The notes beneath the pieces are model-generated. The model worked only from the letters and a program-made list of their open reading frames with translations, did not search any database and had not been told where the DNA came from. Shown here piece by piece: positions 1 to 11,478 of a DNA stretch of 64,000 bases. The translations under genes and the position numbers were made by a program. The first letter of the stretch is position 1. The number at the start of each line of letters is the position of its first letter. Source of the stretch: Helianthus annuus (Eukaryota; Streptophyta; Magnoliopsida; Asterales; Asteraceae); NCBI RefSeq assembly GCF_002127325.2, contig NC_035444.2, positions 37,607,140-37,671,139 on the forward strand. Direction: 5' to 3'.

Positions 1-870
1 TGTATAGATCCAACGAGGACTTGATTCAAGCTTATTAGGACTTCCTTTGAGGCAGTTACCATCAAATCGGGGAAAGTAAGAACGGCTTGAATTCCCTATA
101 AATAAACTACTATTAAAACTTTAAACCGGCCTTGCGGAACTGTATCCCTGCTAACTCAGACCAATGTGGCCGAGGGTAGTGTTGCCTCCAAAAGAGGGAC
201 ATGCCACATTTTGCATTAATAACTTAGTTAATTATCTTTTAATAATCTGGCCTTGCGGGACTGTATCCCTGCTAACTCAGACCAATATGGCTGAGGGTAG
301 CATTGCCTCCAAAAGAGGGACATGCCATTATAACTAAGATAATCTCTTAAGAAAACCCGAAGTGCGGAAATCATCAAAGAGTACATAAATGACGAGTCGG
401 AACCAAGTAATTGTATCTTGTCTATTTGTTCTTTTATTTATTTAGTTTCTTTATTTTACTTATTTAAAAATCTTTTCAAAAAATTTGGTTAGATTAAACG
501 TCGTCGATATTCCAGTATTAAAAGCTCTTGTGTTACCCATGGCATTATAGCCTAGTGATATCTTGGTGGTGGGATAAGGCTTATGACTATTAGGTCATGG
601 GTTCGATTCCCACAAAGGGGGTTTTCTCAGATTTATTGGGTTTCCTCCTGAATTGGTGTATAGGCATTATTGCCTAGTGGAGATGGATATGATCGGGTGA
701 TTCTGTTGGTGGCACGATGATACTCCAGTAGTCCGTCAGTGATTCAAATTTGCCGTTAAAAAAAAAAGCTCTTGTGTTCTTGGACGACCTTAGTATCTTA
801 CCATCATTATACTACGCCAGCGATTGGTGCACTTGCCCTAGCGTGCTGTAGAGACTAGAGAGTGATAATT
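1..870 (+). mobile_element. 3' part of an Athila-like gypsy LTR (fragment), split by a SINE
   Basis: Two tandem blocks (about 122-205 and 241-330) share the phrases 'actgtatccctgctaactca' and 'gagggtag'. They match the block at 60880-61070 in the 3' half of the Athila-like LTR at 59791-61469. The match resumes after the SINE with 'cttggacgacctta' and 'gtgcacttgccc', as at 61297-61355. This is an older, more diverged copy on the same strand. Its left side lies outside the window, and no primer-binding site or internal region follows it, so it is a fragment or decayed solo LTR. Confidence 0.75.
520..778 (+). mobile_element. tRNA-derived SINE (body 535-763) with 15-bp TSD
   Basis: The 15-mer aaaagctcttgtgtt occurs at 520-534 and 764-778 as a perfect TSD. 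The body has a pol III A box (tagcctagtgat, 548-559) and a perfect B box (GGTTCGATTCC, 600-610), and ends in an A tract. The same LTR sequence without the insertion, with one copy of the target, is at about 61281-61296, an internal empty-site control. The family is not recognised. Length (229 bp), pol III boxes, A tail and TSD all fit a plant SINE moved by LINE machinery. Confidence 0.88.
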
Positions 871-908
871 TATATCGTGTTTTATAAATCCATTTCGATG
901 TTGCTATG

Positions 909-1070
909 GTTGGGTTTTGCCGATTTCATAGTGAAAGGTATGAAGTGCACTTGCCCTAGCGTGTTGTAGAGAGTGATAGTTTATATCGTTAGTTGTAAAG
1001 GTTATAGGATGTAAGAAAACATGAACATAAAGGTTGGGTTTTGCTGATTTCATAGTGAAAGGTATGAAGT
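909..1070 (+). repeat. Short direct duplication in LTR-flanking DNA
   Basis: A segment of about 38 bp beginning 'ttgggttttgc' and ending 'ggtatgaagtg' occurs at about 909-946 and 1033-1070. The phrase 'cttgccctagcgtg' is also doubled (about 832 and 950). It looks like local slippage or unequal exchange after the LTR decayed. No gene is involved. Confidence 0.6.
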
Positions 1071-3312
1071 GTTGTTTGGGTATAACATAAAGGTTGATTT
1101 ATGCAATTTAGTCTAAATTTATTGGACTTGAAAAAAAACAAGGATTCAATATAAATGTTTAAACTGTGGTAAAATGATTTCTAGAAATTAATAATTTACA
1201 TTATATTTGTAAAATCTTACAAACTAGATTTTAACCATGTGTGCGTTGCGGCGTGCAGCACCAAATCGTTTTATAGAGTTAACTTTCTTAGATATAAAAT
1301 ACCAATTGTTGTAAAAAAGTTGCAACGAATTTATTATAAACTCTGTTAAAATATCAAAACCCTTGCTTAATGATGACATGAAGATCGTCCGTTAACGGCG
1401 TCTGTTGCAATAGCCTTACGTTTCGTTTCCAACGGGAGTGATGGCATGCGTATGAGTAGCCGCTGGTAAGAACTTATTTTATGTGAGCAATTCCGGTACT
1501 AGGAAAGCAGAAGCTACTATAAAAGTAAAACAACATTAGCAGGCAACACGTTTTATGAAAGCAGAAAAACTCAAGCAAGACGTGCGCTAATGCACCTAAC
1601 ATATAAACAAAAAAACGATGTTATCAACCCATTCAGTTGAAACAATATTCTACAAAGAATAAATAGCTAAATCTGCCATACCAAACACTTAAGCAAAACA
1701 CCTAGTGTTCTATAGAAAAGTACGCATTGGTATGCCTAAGTTTGGTATCCCCTTTTTTGGTTGGTGCCATATTAGGGGGAGTGGATGTGTCTTTGCCAAA
1801 AAAAGACACACTACAGAAAGCCCTACAAATTTTTTTCTATACAAAACTTAGCATCTAACTTTATTTTATTTGATGCAAACTCATTAATAAAATTATATTA
1901 CCGAAATGACTTATTTGACCCGTGTTGATTTTTTAGTTAAATAGTTTACCACAACGCATTTGAATCTGACATCAACATTCAAGAATGCCTACCTGTGATA
2001 AGATCACAATTTGTTTTCCTTGAACCTTGCCAATGAATTTCCAGTATATACCATCGCGTCAACAAAAAACGCACACTCACCTCTACGTTGTCTTCACATT
2101 CCTCGTTGTCTAGTAAACACATATGTAGCTAAATTACACCAAGAGAATACATACTTTATTAGTGGTTCTGATAGAGGAGTAAACCAAACCAGCAACTATC
2201 AAGTATGATGGCTAATGTACCTATAGTTTAAGCCATGTTATAGGGCATCAAATTAGTTACACCATACACTTCAATATTGGTAAGTAATTTAATTTAGTGA
2301 TTATGAGGTTCATCAATAGAGAAAAAACGTAGACAGTTGCCTACCAAATGAACACACGGATTCACATCAGTGTGAACTTTCATGAAAGCCCCTCATATGA
2401 TGATACCATTGTCTGTTATATCCCTTCTAAATCTATATAGCCTAACATTCATCATTAGGCACTATGTGAATAACATGTGCATGTATTTTGCCAAATACAG
2501 TGTTTGTGGTCAGCCTAACCCTTTACTACATCTACTTAAAATCAACTATTCTAACCCAAACCCATTACCCAACTCGCCTGACCAACCCTTCTGAATTTCT
2601 TGTTATGAACTAAACCCAATACACTTTTAAACTAAAAATAAGAATTTTATAAAAGTTTAACAATTTGTAAATATATAACCACCCAAAAGTGCATCTGAGA
2701 CTTCATCCCTGATTACGTTCAATGCTTTTAATAGAATGGCTATGTGGCTCCATATTGATTATTAGTAAGCTGCAGAGAAAAGATATCTGAATGATTTAAA
2801 GTCGGTTACCTTGATGATTTCAAGCCCTAATTTGGCTTCAAAAGTAGTCATTTGCGTTTTGAGGACTCCATCACTAGACGTGGGTCTTTCCCTTTTATCC
2901 AAGTGGAAATACCAAGTAAACATACACCATAGTGAGAATCCCAAATTTACAAAGTCTGCAGGTAACAATGTGAAATGTAAATTGGCATAAGACCATTTTA
3001 GGTGATAGCCATGCCTCATTTAAATAAATAGACAAAAAATCGATCTAAATGATTACATGACATGCGATAAAATCGAGGCTTACCGGATTATTGTCAGAAT
3101 CTAGATCGGAAAATGCCTCCCCGGAATACCAAGCCTTCAACTCGCCGTCGTCACTCCTCTGTCAAAACCCTAACACTTCCACTGTTGTACTTCAATAACA
3201 TAACATGTTTTTAACATAACAATATTATATTATATTTATGCCAAGTATAATAGCATACATTAATTATCAATACTCACAATAACATGTTTTTATTTTATTT
3301 TTTGTGTGAAAG
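1071..3312. other. Unassigned AT-rich DNA, no gene identified
   Basis: Open frames here are short and lack recognisable domains. One minus-strand patch at about 3084-3165 reads like a short exon (residues such as GELKAWYSGEAF, followed by a GTAAGC donor at 3083), but no partner exon could be joined to it with confidence. It may be a relic of a gene or captured exon. Confidence 0.4.
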
Positions 3313-3692
3313 TCTAAAATACAATATTGCTTAACGTACGAGCGCACGCTGTGAAAATACGCATATTGAAAGAATGAAGATTCCGAGTCTGTGAATGAAT
3401 GAAGGTTCCGAGTTTGTGAAGTAGATTTCGAGTTTATGTTCTTTTACACATGTTGAAACATAATTATGCATGTTAGAAAGATAATTACGCATGTTGAATG
3501 AAGGTTCCGAGTTTGCGAAAGAGATTCCGAGTTTATGAACCCAGTTTGCGAAGTGGTGTTCCGAGTTTATGTTTTGCGTTAACATGCATGATTATGGTTT
3601 TTCAACATGCGTGATTAGGGTTTGAGTTTTACAACGTGCGTAATTTCATATTATACGCTCGTACATTAAGGAACATTGTACGTTAACCTCCC
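3313..3692. mobile_element. Small TIR element related to the ends of the Ulp1-bearing element
   Basis: The left end (about 3321-3347, 'tacaatattgcttaacgtac') and right end (about 3655-3682, read on the minus strand as 'tacaatgttccttaatgtac') are imperfect inverted repeats, roughly 22 of 27 matching. The outer right end read inward ('taacgtacaat') also begins the element at 10757. The interior repeats 'ttccgagttt' and 'catgcgtgatta/catgttgaa' words. It has no coding capacity, and its exact ends and TSD are not resolved. Confidence 0.55.
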
Positions 3693-4380
3693 CCTATTTT
3701 TTGTATTATCGATAACAATAATAATAATAATAATAATAACAGCAACAACAACAACTAATAGAATTCCCCACTCATTGTGGCGCGAATTCGGTCGTTATCG
3801 GTTCAGTTTATTAGGGTATCGGTATGATACAGGCACTCGTTATAGCAACTAAAAGATAAAACCCCAAAAAAGTCATGATATACCCAAAAGGAGATCGACA
3901 CGTGTTTTACGTAAATAGACCAAAAAAGTGAGTATCTTGTTCGGTTGGAATCGACGTGGTACCGATATTGTTAAGACGATATCAGTTCAGTTCGTCACGG
4001 TACCGACTCTTGCTATAGCTTACAATATAAAAAGATACACTATATCGCTATGGAAGTTGTTTGCACGTTATTGGTTCGCATGATGAAAAACAAAAAAAAA
4101 AGTCAATTACACTTGACGCGTTCAATTTTGAACATGACTTTTAACGAAACATAGTTAAAAAATAAGTACATTGCAGTGGTCTGTTCAAAATTTTATAAAA
4201 GTGTATAGAAAAGCATAAATCCTCGTTTTTTAAATGGAATTTAATTGAATTATATAAAGTGGAGAGTTTTAGTTTTAAAATATAATAACAATGATATGGT
4301 TAGCTAAGAGATATTAGAAACACCCAAATACATTTAAAATTAATGCTATTGTTTATCATGAGTTGAAATTAATTAATTAA

Positions 4381-4412
4381 TTAATTATATATATATATAT
4401 ATAGAGAGAGAG
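4381..4412. repeat. (TA)n-(GA)n microsatellite at the left edge of a TIR element
   Basis: A TA run followed by GA repeats abuts the left terminus of the Ulp1-bearing element. A TA-rich run also follows its right terminus (10726-10758). This prevents unambiguous assignment of the target-site duplication. Confidence 0.8.
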
Positions 4413-4413
4413 A

Positions 4414-4470
4414 GGGCGGTTATCATACAAATACACCAATCGTACATTATGTACGCTACAACAACAACCG
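4414..4470 (+). repeat. Left terminal inverted repeat of the Ulp1-bearing element
   Basis: It begins near 'gggcggttatcatacaaat' and contains the conserved core at 4439-4467, which matches the reverse complement of about 10669-10698. Confidence 0.7.
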
Positions 4471-4747
4471 TCCGATCATCTCATTTAAAGCGCGTGTTTA
4501 ACAATTAAATTAATCAAATTAAAATTAATAAAAGAAACCGCCAAGGTTAAAATCGTCCATAGCGAGAACAAAACCCCTGATAATCAGCACACAATAACTC
4601 AAAATCATACCGTAAACCCAAAATCAAAACATTGCATTCTCCTTCTCCAAAACGTTCCCTGCTACTCTCCATTGCGATTTCAACTACGATTCCATGAATA
4701 TTGAGAAAAGAAGCAAAGCAAACAACGACAGACCACAAGCGAAGAAG

Positions 4748-7700
4748 ATGAATCCAGGTATCTATTGACATTTGCGATTTTATAGTGGAATATACAGGAG
4801 CTTTAAAGTCAAATGCGATTTTGTTTGTTTATTAACGTTTTAACTGAAACGTATAGTTTTATAACATTACATATTGATAACAACTTCAATTTTGCTAGGG
4901 TTTATTACTGGTATGTTTATTTATTAGGTTTTGCATTTTTTATGCAGTTTTCTTAATGATATCTGATAGATGTGCGATATCATATAGGGTTTTGTGGTGG
5001 TTTTATGACATCTGCGATTTCATATGATAAAAAAAAGTATGTCAAGGTTTTTTGTTTTAGGTTAGATTAAACTTACAAATTGATATAAAGACACATGCGA
5101 TTTTATATCATAAGTTTGTTGTAGTGTTTATGATTTATAATGATTGACTGGTTTAGGTAATGCTTATGTAACAAATGCAAAATCATAACTCATATATGCG
5201 AATTGATAAATAACACATGCGAATTGATACCTAACACATGCGAATTGATGACTGTTTTACATGATTAACTGATAAATGCGATTTTGTAAGTGTTTTTAAC
5301 TATAGCATGCGATTTTGTAGAAATAGAATCTGATGATGACTTTGAAGGACCAATATCAACTCTGATAAAAATTAACAAGAATAGAAAGAGATTGGTGGTT
5401 GAAGAAAGTTCAGAAGATGATGACTTTGTTAAGCCACCCCCAAAAAAGAAAAAAAGATGAGAAGAAAGAAGATAACTGGAAATCAAAGATACAGACAAAA
5501 AAACATTAAAAAAGGTGCAACAACCTAAAACAGAACATAGGGAGTTCTTCAAATACAGCAATGAAGCAATACTGCTGAGATGCCAACCTAACTCATATAT
5601 GGATACTGTTAGAAGATTTTCAAAAAAACAGATTGATGATGTGAGGGATATGGGATTTGGAGCTATTCTAGATATCAATATCAACCATATTTCGACAAGA
5701 TTAGCATATTGGCTAGCGAGAAACTTTGATGAGAAGTTCGATAAGCTAAACGTAGGAAAACACCAAATAAAAATAACATCGGACACAGTTTACGAGGTAC
5801 TTGGAATACCAATGGGTCCAAAGAAGGTTGAAATAATAGCCGATAAGAGAAAAGTCAAAAAGCAAGAGAAAATTGAAAAAAGTCAAGAACCGGGAAATGC
5901 TGTCCGGGATACATTCATCCGCCATACCCATGGCTTAATTGCAAATACAATGGAAAATCAAAGAGACGGAGGGAGTCTGTTTAAGTTAAATTTCCTTGTA
6001 TGCTGGATGACCTTCTTTGCAGAAATTACAAAGGCAACACTTGCAAATGATAGATGTTTGCTCCGTGTAGAAGATGTTGAGGAAATAAAAAATCTAGATT
6101 GGTGCTCATATCTACTCGAAACCTTGCGTCGGACACGAGCGGGCTGGAAGAACTATAAGATACAGTTCGTGGGACCTGTTGCCTTTCTTATGGTATACAT
6201 TACTACATTTAATAACATATTTAAAATACTAGTTTGTTCTTTTATATAATTAAATGATCTTGCGATTTATACAACTTCTATACACGCATGAGTACAACAA
6301 AAGGCTTAACCTGTTTGAGAAAGCCGTGGAGATACCGGTTATTCGTTATATAACATCTTCGGAGATTGATAAAGTCGACGATCATATTTCGGATAACGGA
6401 CCTCTATGGATATCAAGTGAGAGTGAAGAAGAAAAAAATGAAGAAGAAAATGAAGAAAAAAATGAAGAAGAAGAGGGTGCTCCGACGGATGATTATACAC
6501 TACGACCACCGGTTGACACCACGATAAGCTACAAAAGAAGGACTGCGCGCGCAGTACAAAACAAAGAAACTGGGGCAGAGCCAAAAGATAATGAGATCAT
6601 TGATGATTTCATGGATTTCAGTTTTGAAATCCATGAAATGTCTCAGTTGAACATTGACTTTGAAGTTGGAACGCAGACACAGAAAATGATGGATTATTGC
6701 AACACTCCTGCTCAACTTTCACCATCGGTATTCTATGACACATCCCACGAACAACAACTAGAGGCTTCGAGAGCAAACAAAAAGGTAAGCGTAAAAAAAT
6801 ATTAATTTAACTTATTTAACTTAATCAATTATATTTAACTTCTAGATTGATAGTATCTTAACTTGAAAAATATTACAGAATCTGTTGAAAAAGATGAAAG
6901 CAAATGTCAAAAAATACCTTAAAATGGTTAAAGATGTTCAAGAGATGAACAACTTAGTGTCAGAAGCAAAAACTAAGTGTTTTTGGGATCCGGAGGTTAT
7001 GAAGGCTTGTAAGGAGTGGGATCAGACGCTTCAGAATAATCCCATTTGTGTGCCACCTGATCTGGTTCAAGAGCATGAAACTGCAGCCTCTCCTGTTCAT
7101 CAAGAACCTGAAACCCCAGCTTGTGAAGTTCATCATGAAGTTACTACAAACGAAGAAGGTAGAGAGGATGAAGAAGCTCAAAAAGTAATATCAACAGTTT
7201 TGGTACAAATGGCATCAGAAGGTAAAACATGCGAACTCAATATTAACACATGCGATATCATGTAAAAATTCACTACACTTATGCACATGCGAAACCCTAC
7301 AAAAACACATGCGATTTGTTAAAAAACTTCAAAGTTTGATTTCGCACAAATATGTCATGTATAACCCTGTGATTTTGATTCTACCGTATTAAGTTAAATA
7401 TTTTGTATCTATAGGTATACTGCAACCAGATGATGGAGGAGTCACAGACACCCTTATTGCAAACATTCAAACTGTGGAACCGGGTGTATATGCTTACCAA
7501 ACAACTGCCAAGGGTAATAAAACCCTTACTTTAGGAGAAAAATTAAACATCATAAATTATTGTATATCTTAAATTATTCTGGCATGCAGAAACTGGTGAA
7601 AATGAAACTGTTGTCGAAGAGACAGTGAACTTGGTAGAATCTACACAAAAAGTCCAGGAAGAAGTGCCAGAAAAAGACCCTCGACAACTCGATACGGACA

Positions 7701-9372
7701 TTGAAGTTGAGAAGGAAAAGGAACCTGAATGCCCTCAGGTAACTGCTGAAGAATTGCATTCAGTTGAGTTGGTTTTGAGCCTAGGACCCATGTTGGGAGA
7801 AGATAAAGAAAAAAAGCAAACTAAGGGGAGAAAAACCACAAAGCCAAAGCAAGTTCCAAAACAAGTTATCCCAAAAGGGTTAAATGAACTGCTTTATAAG
7901 ACAATAGAACAAGCAAAAACAAGAGCTGAGGAAAGATGTGCAGATCTTGGAGACAAATTTTGTTCCCCTTACTGCAATAGAGTGGTAAACATGCATGAAG
8001 CACTCTTGAACCAAGAATTGAGTGTGATCCGCTTCATATTTGCTACATTTGCAGGCTTGCAGTAAGTAAAAAAACATATATCAACAAACAAACATCTAAA
8101 AAAAATATACACAAAACAAAAACTAATTATTTATTTTATGATTTGCAGAGAAGAATTTTACCGATCAAAAACTGAGGTTGCAACATTCAAAGCTGTGTTT
8201 GAAAGCTTCTACAGGGAACAATACGTAGCATCGAACGGAATAGATGCATTTGTAGATATTCTAAACCTTGAAGAGAAGAAAAGGGATAGAAATCATCACC
8301 ACACAGATTCTTCTTGTATTCCACAATGATGGTATGTTTTCATATACATTTTGCCATTTTGAAATTCTAAAAGTAAATGCATATTAAATGATTTCGCAAA
8401 ATAGTTATATCTAAATCGCATGTATTATGGCAGAATTTTTGCTTTTGAAACATTTTCATACTGTTGTAATTTCGCATGTGTTATATATACTATTCGCATG
8501 TGAAAAAAATCCATTGTTTGCATTTCCCATACTGTTGTAATTTCGTATTTGGTATATACACTCTTCGCATGTGGAAAAAAAACATTGTTTGCATGTCTTT
8601 GACTCTGGTTTACATAACATACAGCCGGATATCTTTTACGACAAGGAGAAATACACAGACAACCAATGACTAAAAATATTTGCCTCAAATTTTGAAGACA
8701 TGTTACTGAGATATGAGGTAAAAAAACTTGATTCGGTTGACCTGGTGTTTATTCCGGTACTTCAAGGTGACCACTTCTATGTCTTGTGCTTCAACTTGAA
8801 ATCCGGCAAAATTGAGCTGATTGACAATTCAGCAGCTGAACAAAACTTCAAGGATAGATACAAAGGGCTTCCAAACACACTGGTAATAGAAAAAATTATT
8901 CATATACATGTTATGTTTTATGTAAAAAAGCTACTAACACAATGTTGCTATGTTACAGAGAAGGGTATTGGTTTTATACCTAGAAAAGGCTTTAAAACCA
9001 ACACCGGCTATACAAGAACTTGGAAGCTCAGTTATAGAAAGAAAAGAAATGGATTGGAGGACGAAGAATAATGGCGTAGACTGTGGAGTGTTTATGATGC
9101 GTCACATGGAAACGTACAAAGGAAACCAAAAACCATGGGTGACAGGATTTGTGAATGAAAATGAAGTAAACAACAGACAGAAAGCACAACTTCATCTCCT
9201 AAGGACAAGATATCTCAGCAAAATCATTCTATCAGAACACAACATGCATCGTCAAAAAATAATTAAAATGGCCAATGCTTTCGACAAAAGGCCAGACAAA
9301 GAGAGGTATATGAAAGATCTGGATAAGATAATCCCAGAAAGGATGAGTATATATTTTGGAAAGGGAAAGTAA
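4748..9372 (+). pseudogene. Ulp1/C48 SUMO-protease-like gene of transposon origin, multi-exon, broken
   Basis: Proposed exons, by GT/AG sites and frame: 4748-4757, 5321-6192, about 6270-6784, 6879-7221, 7415-7513, 7590-8061, 8149-8331, 8625-8882 and 8959-9372. The last two encode a C48 cysteine protease core: catalytic His in GDHFYVLCFNL, Asp in ELIDNS and Cys in NNGVDCGVFMMRH, so the triad is intact. The N-terminal part is the charged, partly acidic domain typical of plant transposon-borne Ulp1 proteins, with an E/K/N-rich stretch near 6420-6475. Ulp1 family proteases cleave SUMO from proteins; activity here is untested. Three lesions are visible: a frame slip in the A-runs at 5441-5456, another near 8291-8300 and an in-frame TGA at 8667-8669. 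The acceptor before about 6270 is also unclear. It is probably a decayed copy; mis-assigned exons could explain part of this. Confidence 0.72.
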
Positions 9373-9764
9373 ACTTCATTTGATGATGTATTTATGTTAC
9401 ATATTTCAACTGTTTCAACTATTTCAAACTGCTTTAGTTCCCTTATTAATTTCGCATATATTGGTGTTTCTGAATTGGCAATTGTGTTTTTATTTCGCAT
9501 GTGTTTTGTTTGAAAATCGCATGTTTGACATATCGGATTCTGACCCGAACGAGTCAATCAAAGGAGTTTGTATTAAAATTTGCGAAATACAAGTCCATTA
9601 CATATCAAAACATGCAAATTTATTGGAACATACACCAAAAAAAAAAAAAAAAAAACAAAAGTTCATTCAAAAGATGAAAGAAACTCTATTTTCATTTTCA
9701 TTGAGCATTTTAATACAGTTATTGCACCGGCCAACTCTTTCAACTGTTTCTCATCCCTCCCACC
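9373..9764. other. 3' flank between the two frames of the Ulp1-bearing element
   Basis: Non-coding, AT-rich, with reverse-oriented TCGCATG words (about 9450, 9496, 9520) and a 19-A run at about 9637-9655. No separate gene is seen. Confidence 0.5.
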
Positions 9765-9997
9765 CTAATCCACCATAAACATAACTGCAATTTCTTTAAG
9801 ACTACTCACTTGCATCTGGGATAACAAGTTCAGAATTTCTTGTCTTCTCTTCATGTTTTCCGTTACACGAGAAATGTTGGCCTCCAACATCTCTTGACAA
9901 GATTGATCCTCTTGAATCTGTTGCTGAATCCTTTCCTCAAAACCTGCTTGATACTTGGTTCAGAAGAAGAAGAAGAGGATATTGGTAGATCTGCCAT
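9765..9997 (-). pseudogene. Small coiled-coil frame inside the Ulp1-bearing element
   Basis: On the minus strand an ATG at 9997-9995 opens MADLPISSSSSEP. After a one-base slip near 9960 the reading continues as a Q/E-rich heptad-like segment (for example EERIQQQIQEDQ, then TENMKRRQEILNLLSQM) to a stop at 9767-9765. Composition and spacing suggest a short coiled coil of about 75 residues. It lies tail to tail with the Ulp1-like gene. The family is not recognised. A second accessory protein of the element is one explanation; a captured exon is another. Confidence 0.4.
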
Positions 9998-10668
9998 TTT
10001 TTAATTGGATGTCTGCAATAGTGATGAAAACATAAAATATATAATAAAAAACAATTATTGATATGAATTATTGAAATCAATTATTGAACTGAATTATTTG
10101 ATTTCAATTATTGAAAGACACTGTGCAAAAAATAAAAATAATTACTCATAAAGATTGCGAAATGAAAAGCTACAATTGATAAATACTTTAAGGTTTGCGA
10201 AGTCTCGAATTAAACTTGCGAAATTATATATTAACCTTCATTGTGTGCGAAATGACTATTTTTAACATGCGAAATTATACAACAGGTCGATTCTTTACTA
10301 ATTGGATTATCTTAAAACATCACATGCGATATATAAAAACAACACACGCGATATAGTAAGACAACAAGTAAACCCAGAAACACTTATCTTCAACCCTGAT
10401 TACAAATCTAATAAATTAAAAAAAAAGCTTCAAATCAAATAAAACCAAAAACTAAAATAAATGACGAATCAAGCATTTTCTGAAATGGCCGTTCTGTGAG
10501 GAATCAATCAAAAACACTACAATCGAATTAAAACGAAGAATACTTAAATGGAACGGTTAGGAAACGAACTCCATAATTGACGGGATTCCATGATTAGCAG
10601 TCGAAAATGTTAGAATAGAATGTCTGATATACCCTTATTTATTAAAATTAAATCAGGACACGTGTATG

Positions 10669-10727
10669 GCTGTTGTTGTAGCGTACATAATGTACGATAG
10701 TGAGATTTGTACCATACTCTTTACCTA
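10669..10727 (-). repeat. Right terminal inverted repeat of the Ulp1-bearing element
   Basis: Reverse complement of the left core, preceded on the minus strand by a diverged outer part ('gtatggtacaaatctcac') that aligns loosely with the left end. Confidence 0.7.
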
Positions 10728-10756
10728 TATACACACATATATATATATATATACAT

Positions 10757-11040
10757 ATAGGGTTAGGTTAACGTACAATAGCTCTTATCGTACAATATGC
10801 ACGCGCTCATCTCAGCCGTCCGATCTGGTGCGAATTCAATTTTGAACATGCGATTTATGCTGAAAAACCAACATGCGAAATTGGTAAAAAAAACGACATG
10901 CGATTTCATAAAAAAATCAACATGCGATTTCATAAAAAAAAATCAACATGCGATTTCAACATGTTTTTTTTATAAAATGCGATTTCACTATATCGTACGT
11001 ATTATACGCTAAAAGATATTATATTTTACATTTTCACTAT
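10757..11040. mobile_element. Small MITE-like element with CATGCGATTT repeats
   Basis: The left end 'ggttaacgtacaatagctc' matches the inward-read right end of the 3313-3692 element. The right end (about 11000-11040 on the minus strand) is an imperfect inverted copy containing 'gcgtataatacgtacg'. The interior consists largely of five or six spaced copies of CATGCGATTT. It is non-coding and abuts the Ulp1-bearing element across about 30 bp of TA-rich DNA. Confidence 0.5.
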
Positions 11041-11055
11041 ATACATATATACATA

Positions 11056-11478
11056 GGGTAGGGCTAGATAGAAAACCCTATATATATAAAAAACCCGAGA
11101 AAACCCAAGCTCCCGACATTTTTTTTTTTTGAAAAAAATAACACATTAATATACATGTTTTTAAGACTTTTGGGCCAAAAAAAATCAAAAAAGCGCCGAA
11201 GGGATATTTAAAAAAAAAAAAAAGTTTCAGCAATTTTCAGCAAAATTATGTCTTTTTTGCTTAACACGTGTTAGGAGCTGAAATTTGTTTATTTTTTTTA
11301 AAAAAATCCCTTCGGCGCTTTTTTGTTTTTTTTTGGCCCAAAACACTCTAAAACATGTATATTACATGTGTAATTTTTTTCAAAAAAAAAAATGTCGGGA
11401 GGTTGGGTAAAAATGGCTTCCCATTTAGGTTTCCAGAGTTTTCTAAGAATTTTAGGGTTTTTTATCTAGCATTACCTT
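11056..11478. mobile_element. Foldback MITE with arms of about 190 bp
   Basis: The left arm from 11056 (gggtagggctagata) is the inverted copy of the right arm ending at 11478. Shared inner landmarks include 'tcccgacatttttt', 'gggccaaaa', 'agcgccgaaggga' and 'aacacgtgtta' near the centre. The transcript would fold into a long hairpin. There is no ORF. It sits in TA-rich DNA, so the TSD is not resolved. Confidence 0.8.

Larger units (their letters stand above)
4414..10727 (+). mobile_element. TIR DNA element (Mutator-like, Kaonashi-type candidate) carrying a Ulp1-like gene
   Basis: The terminal inverted repeats share a core of about 28 bp. Left, it runs from 4439 (start atcgtacattatgtacgcta). 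Right, the reverse complement occupies about 10671-10698. Flanking bases are similar but diverged. Inside are a plus-strand Ulp1/C48-like gene and a short minus-strand coiled-coil frame. There is no MURA-type transposase, no reverse transcriptase and no DDE nuclease. Kaonashi MULEs of Arabidopsis are known to carry Ulp1-like genes without a transposase, so that is the closest precedent. A 9-10 bp TSD, which would prove Mutator origin, is hidden in flanking TA repeats. Non-coding parts are dotted with the word CATGCGA. Confidence 0.6.

Noticed and set aside
548..610. Possible tRNA gene (A and B box)
   Set aside because: No cloverleaf or anticodon arm; it is the head of a SINE with TSD and A tail.
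4385..4402. TA run as a clear 9-bp TSD of the Ulp1 element
   Set aside because: Both flanks are TA microsatellites, so any apparent match is uninformative.
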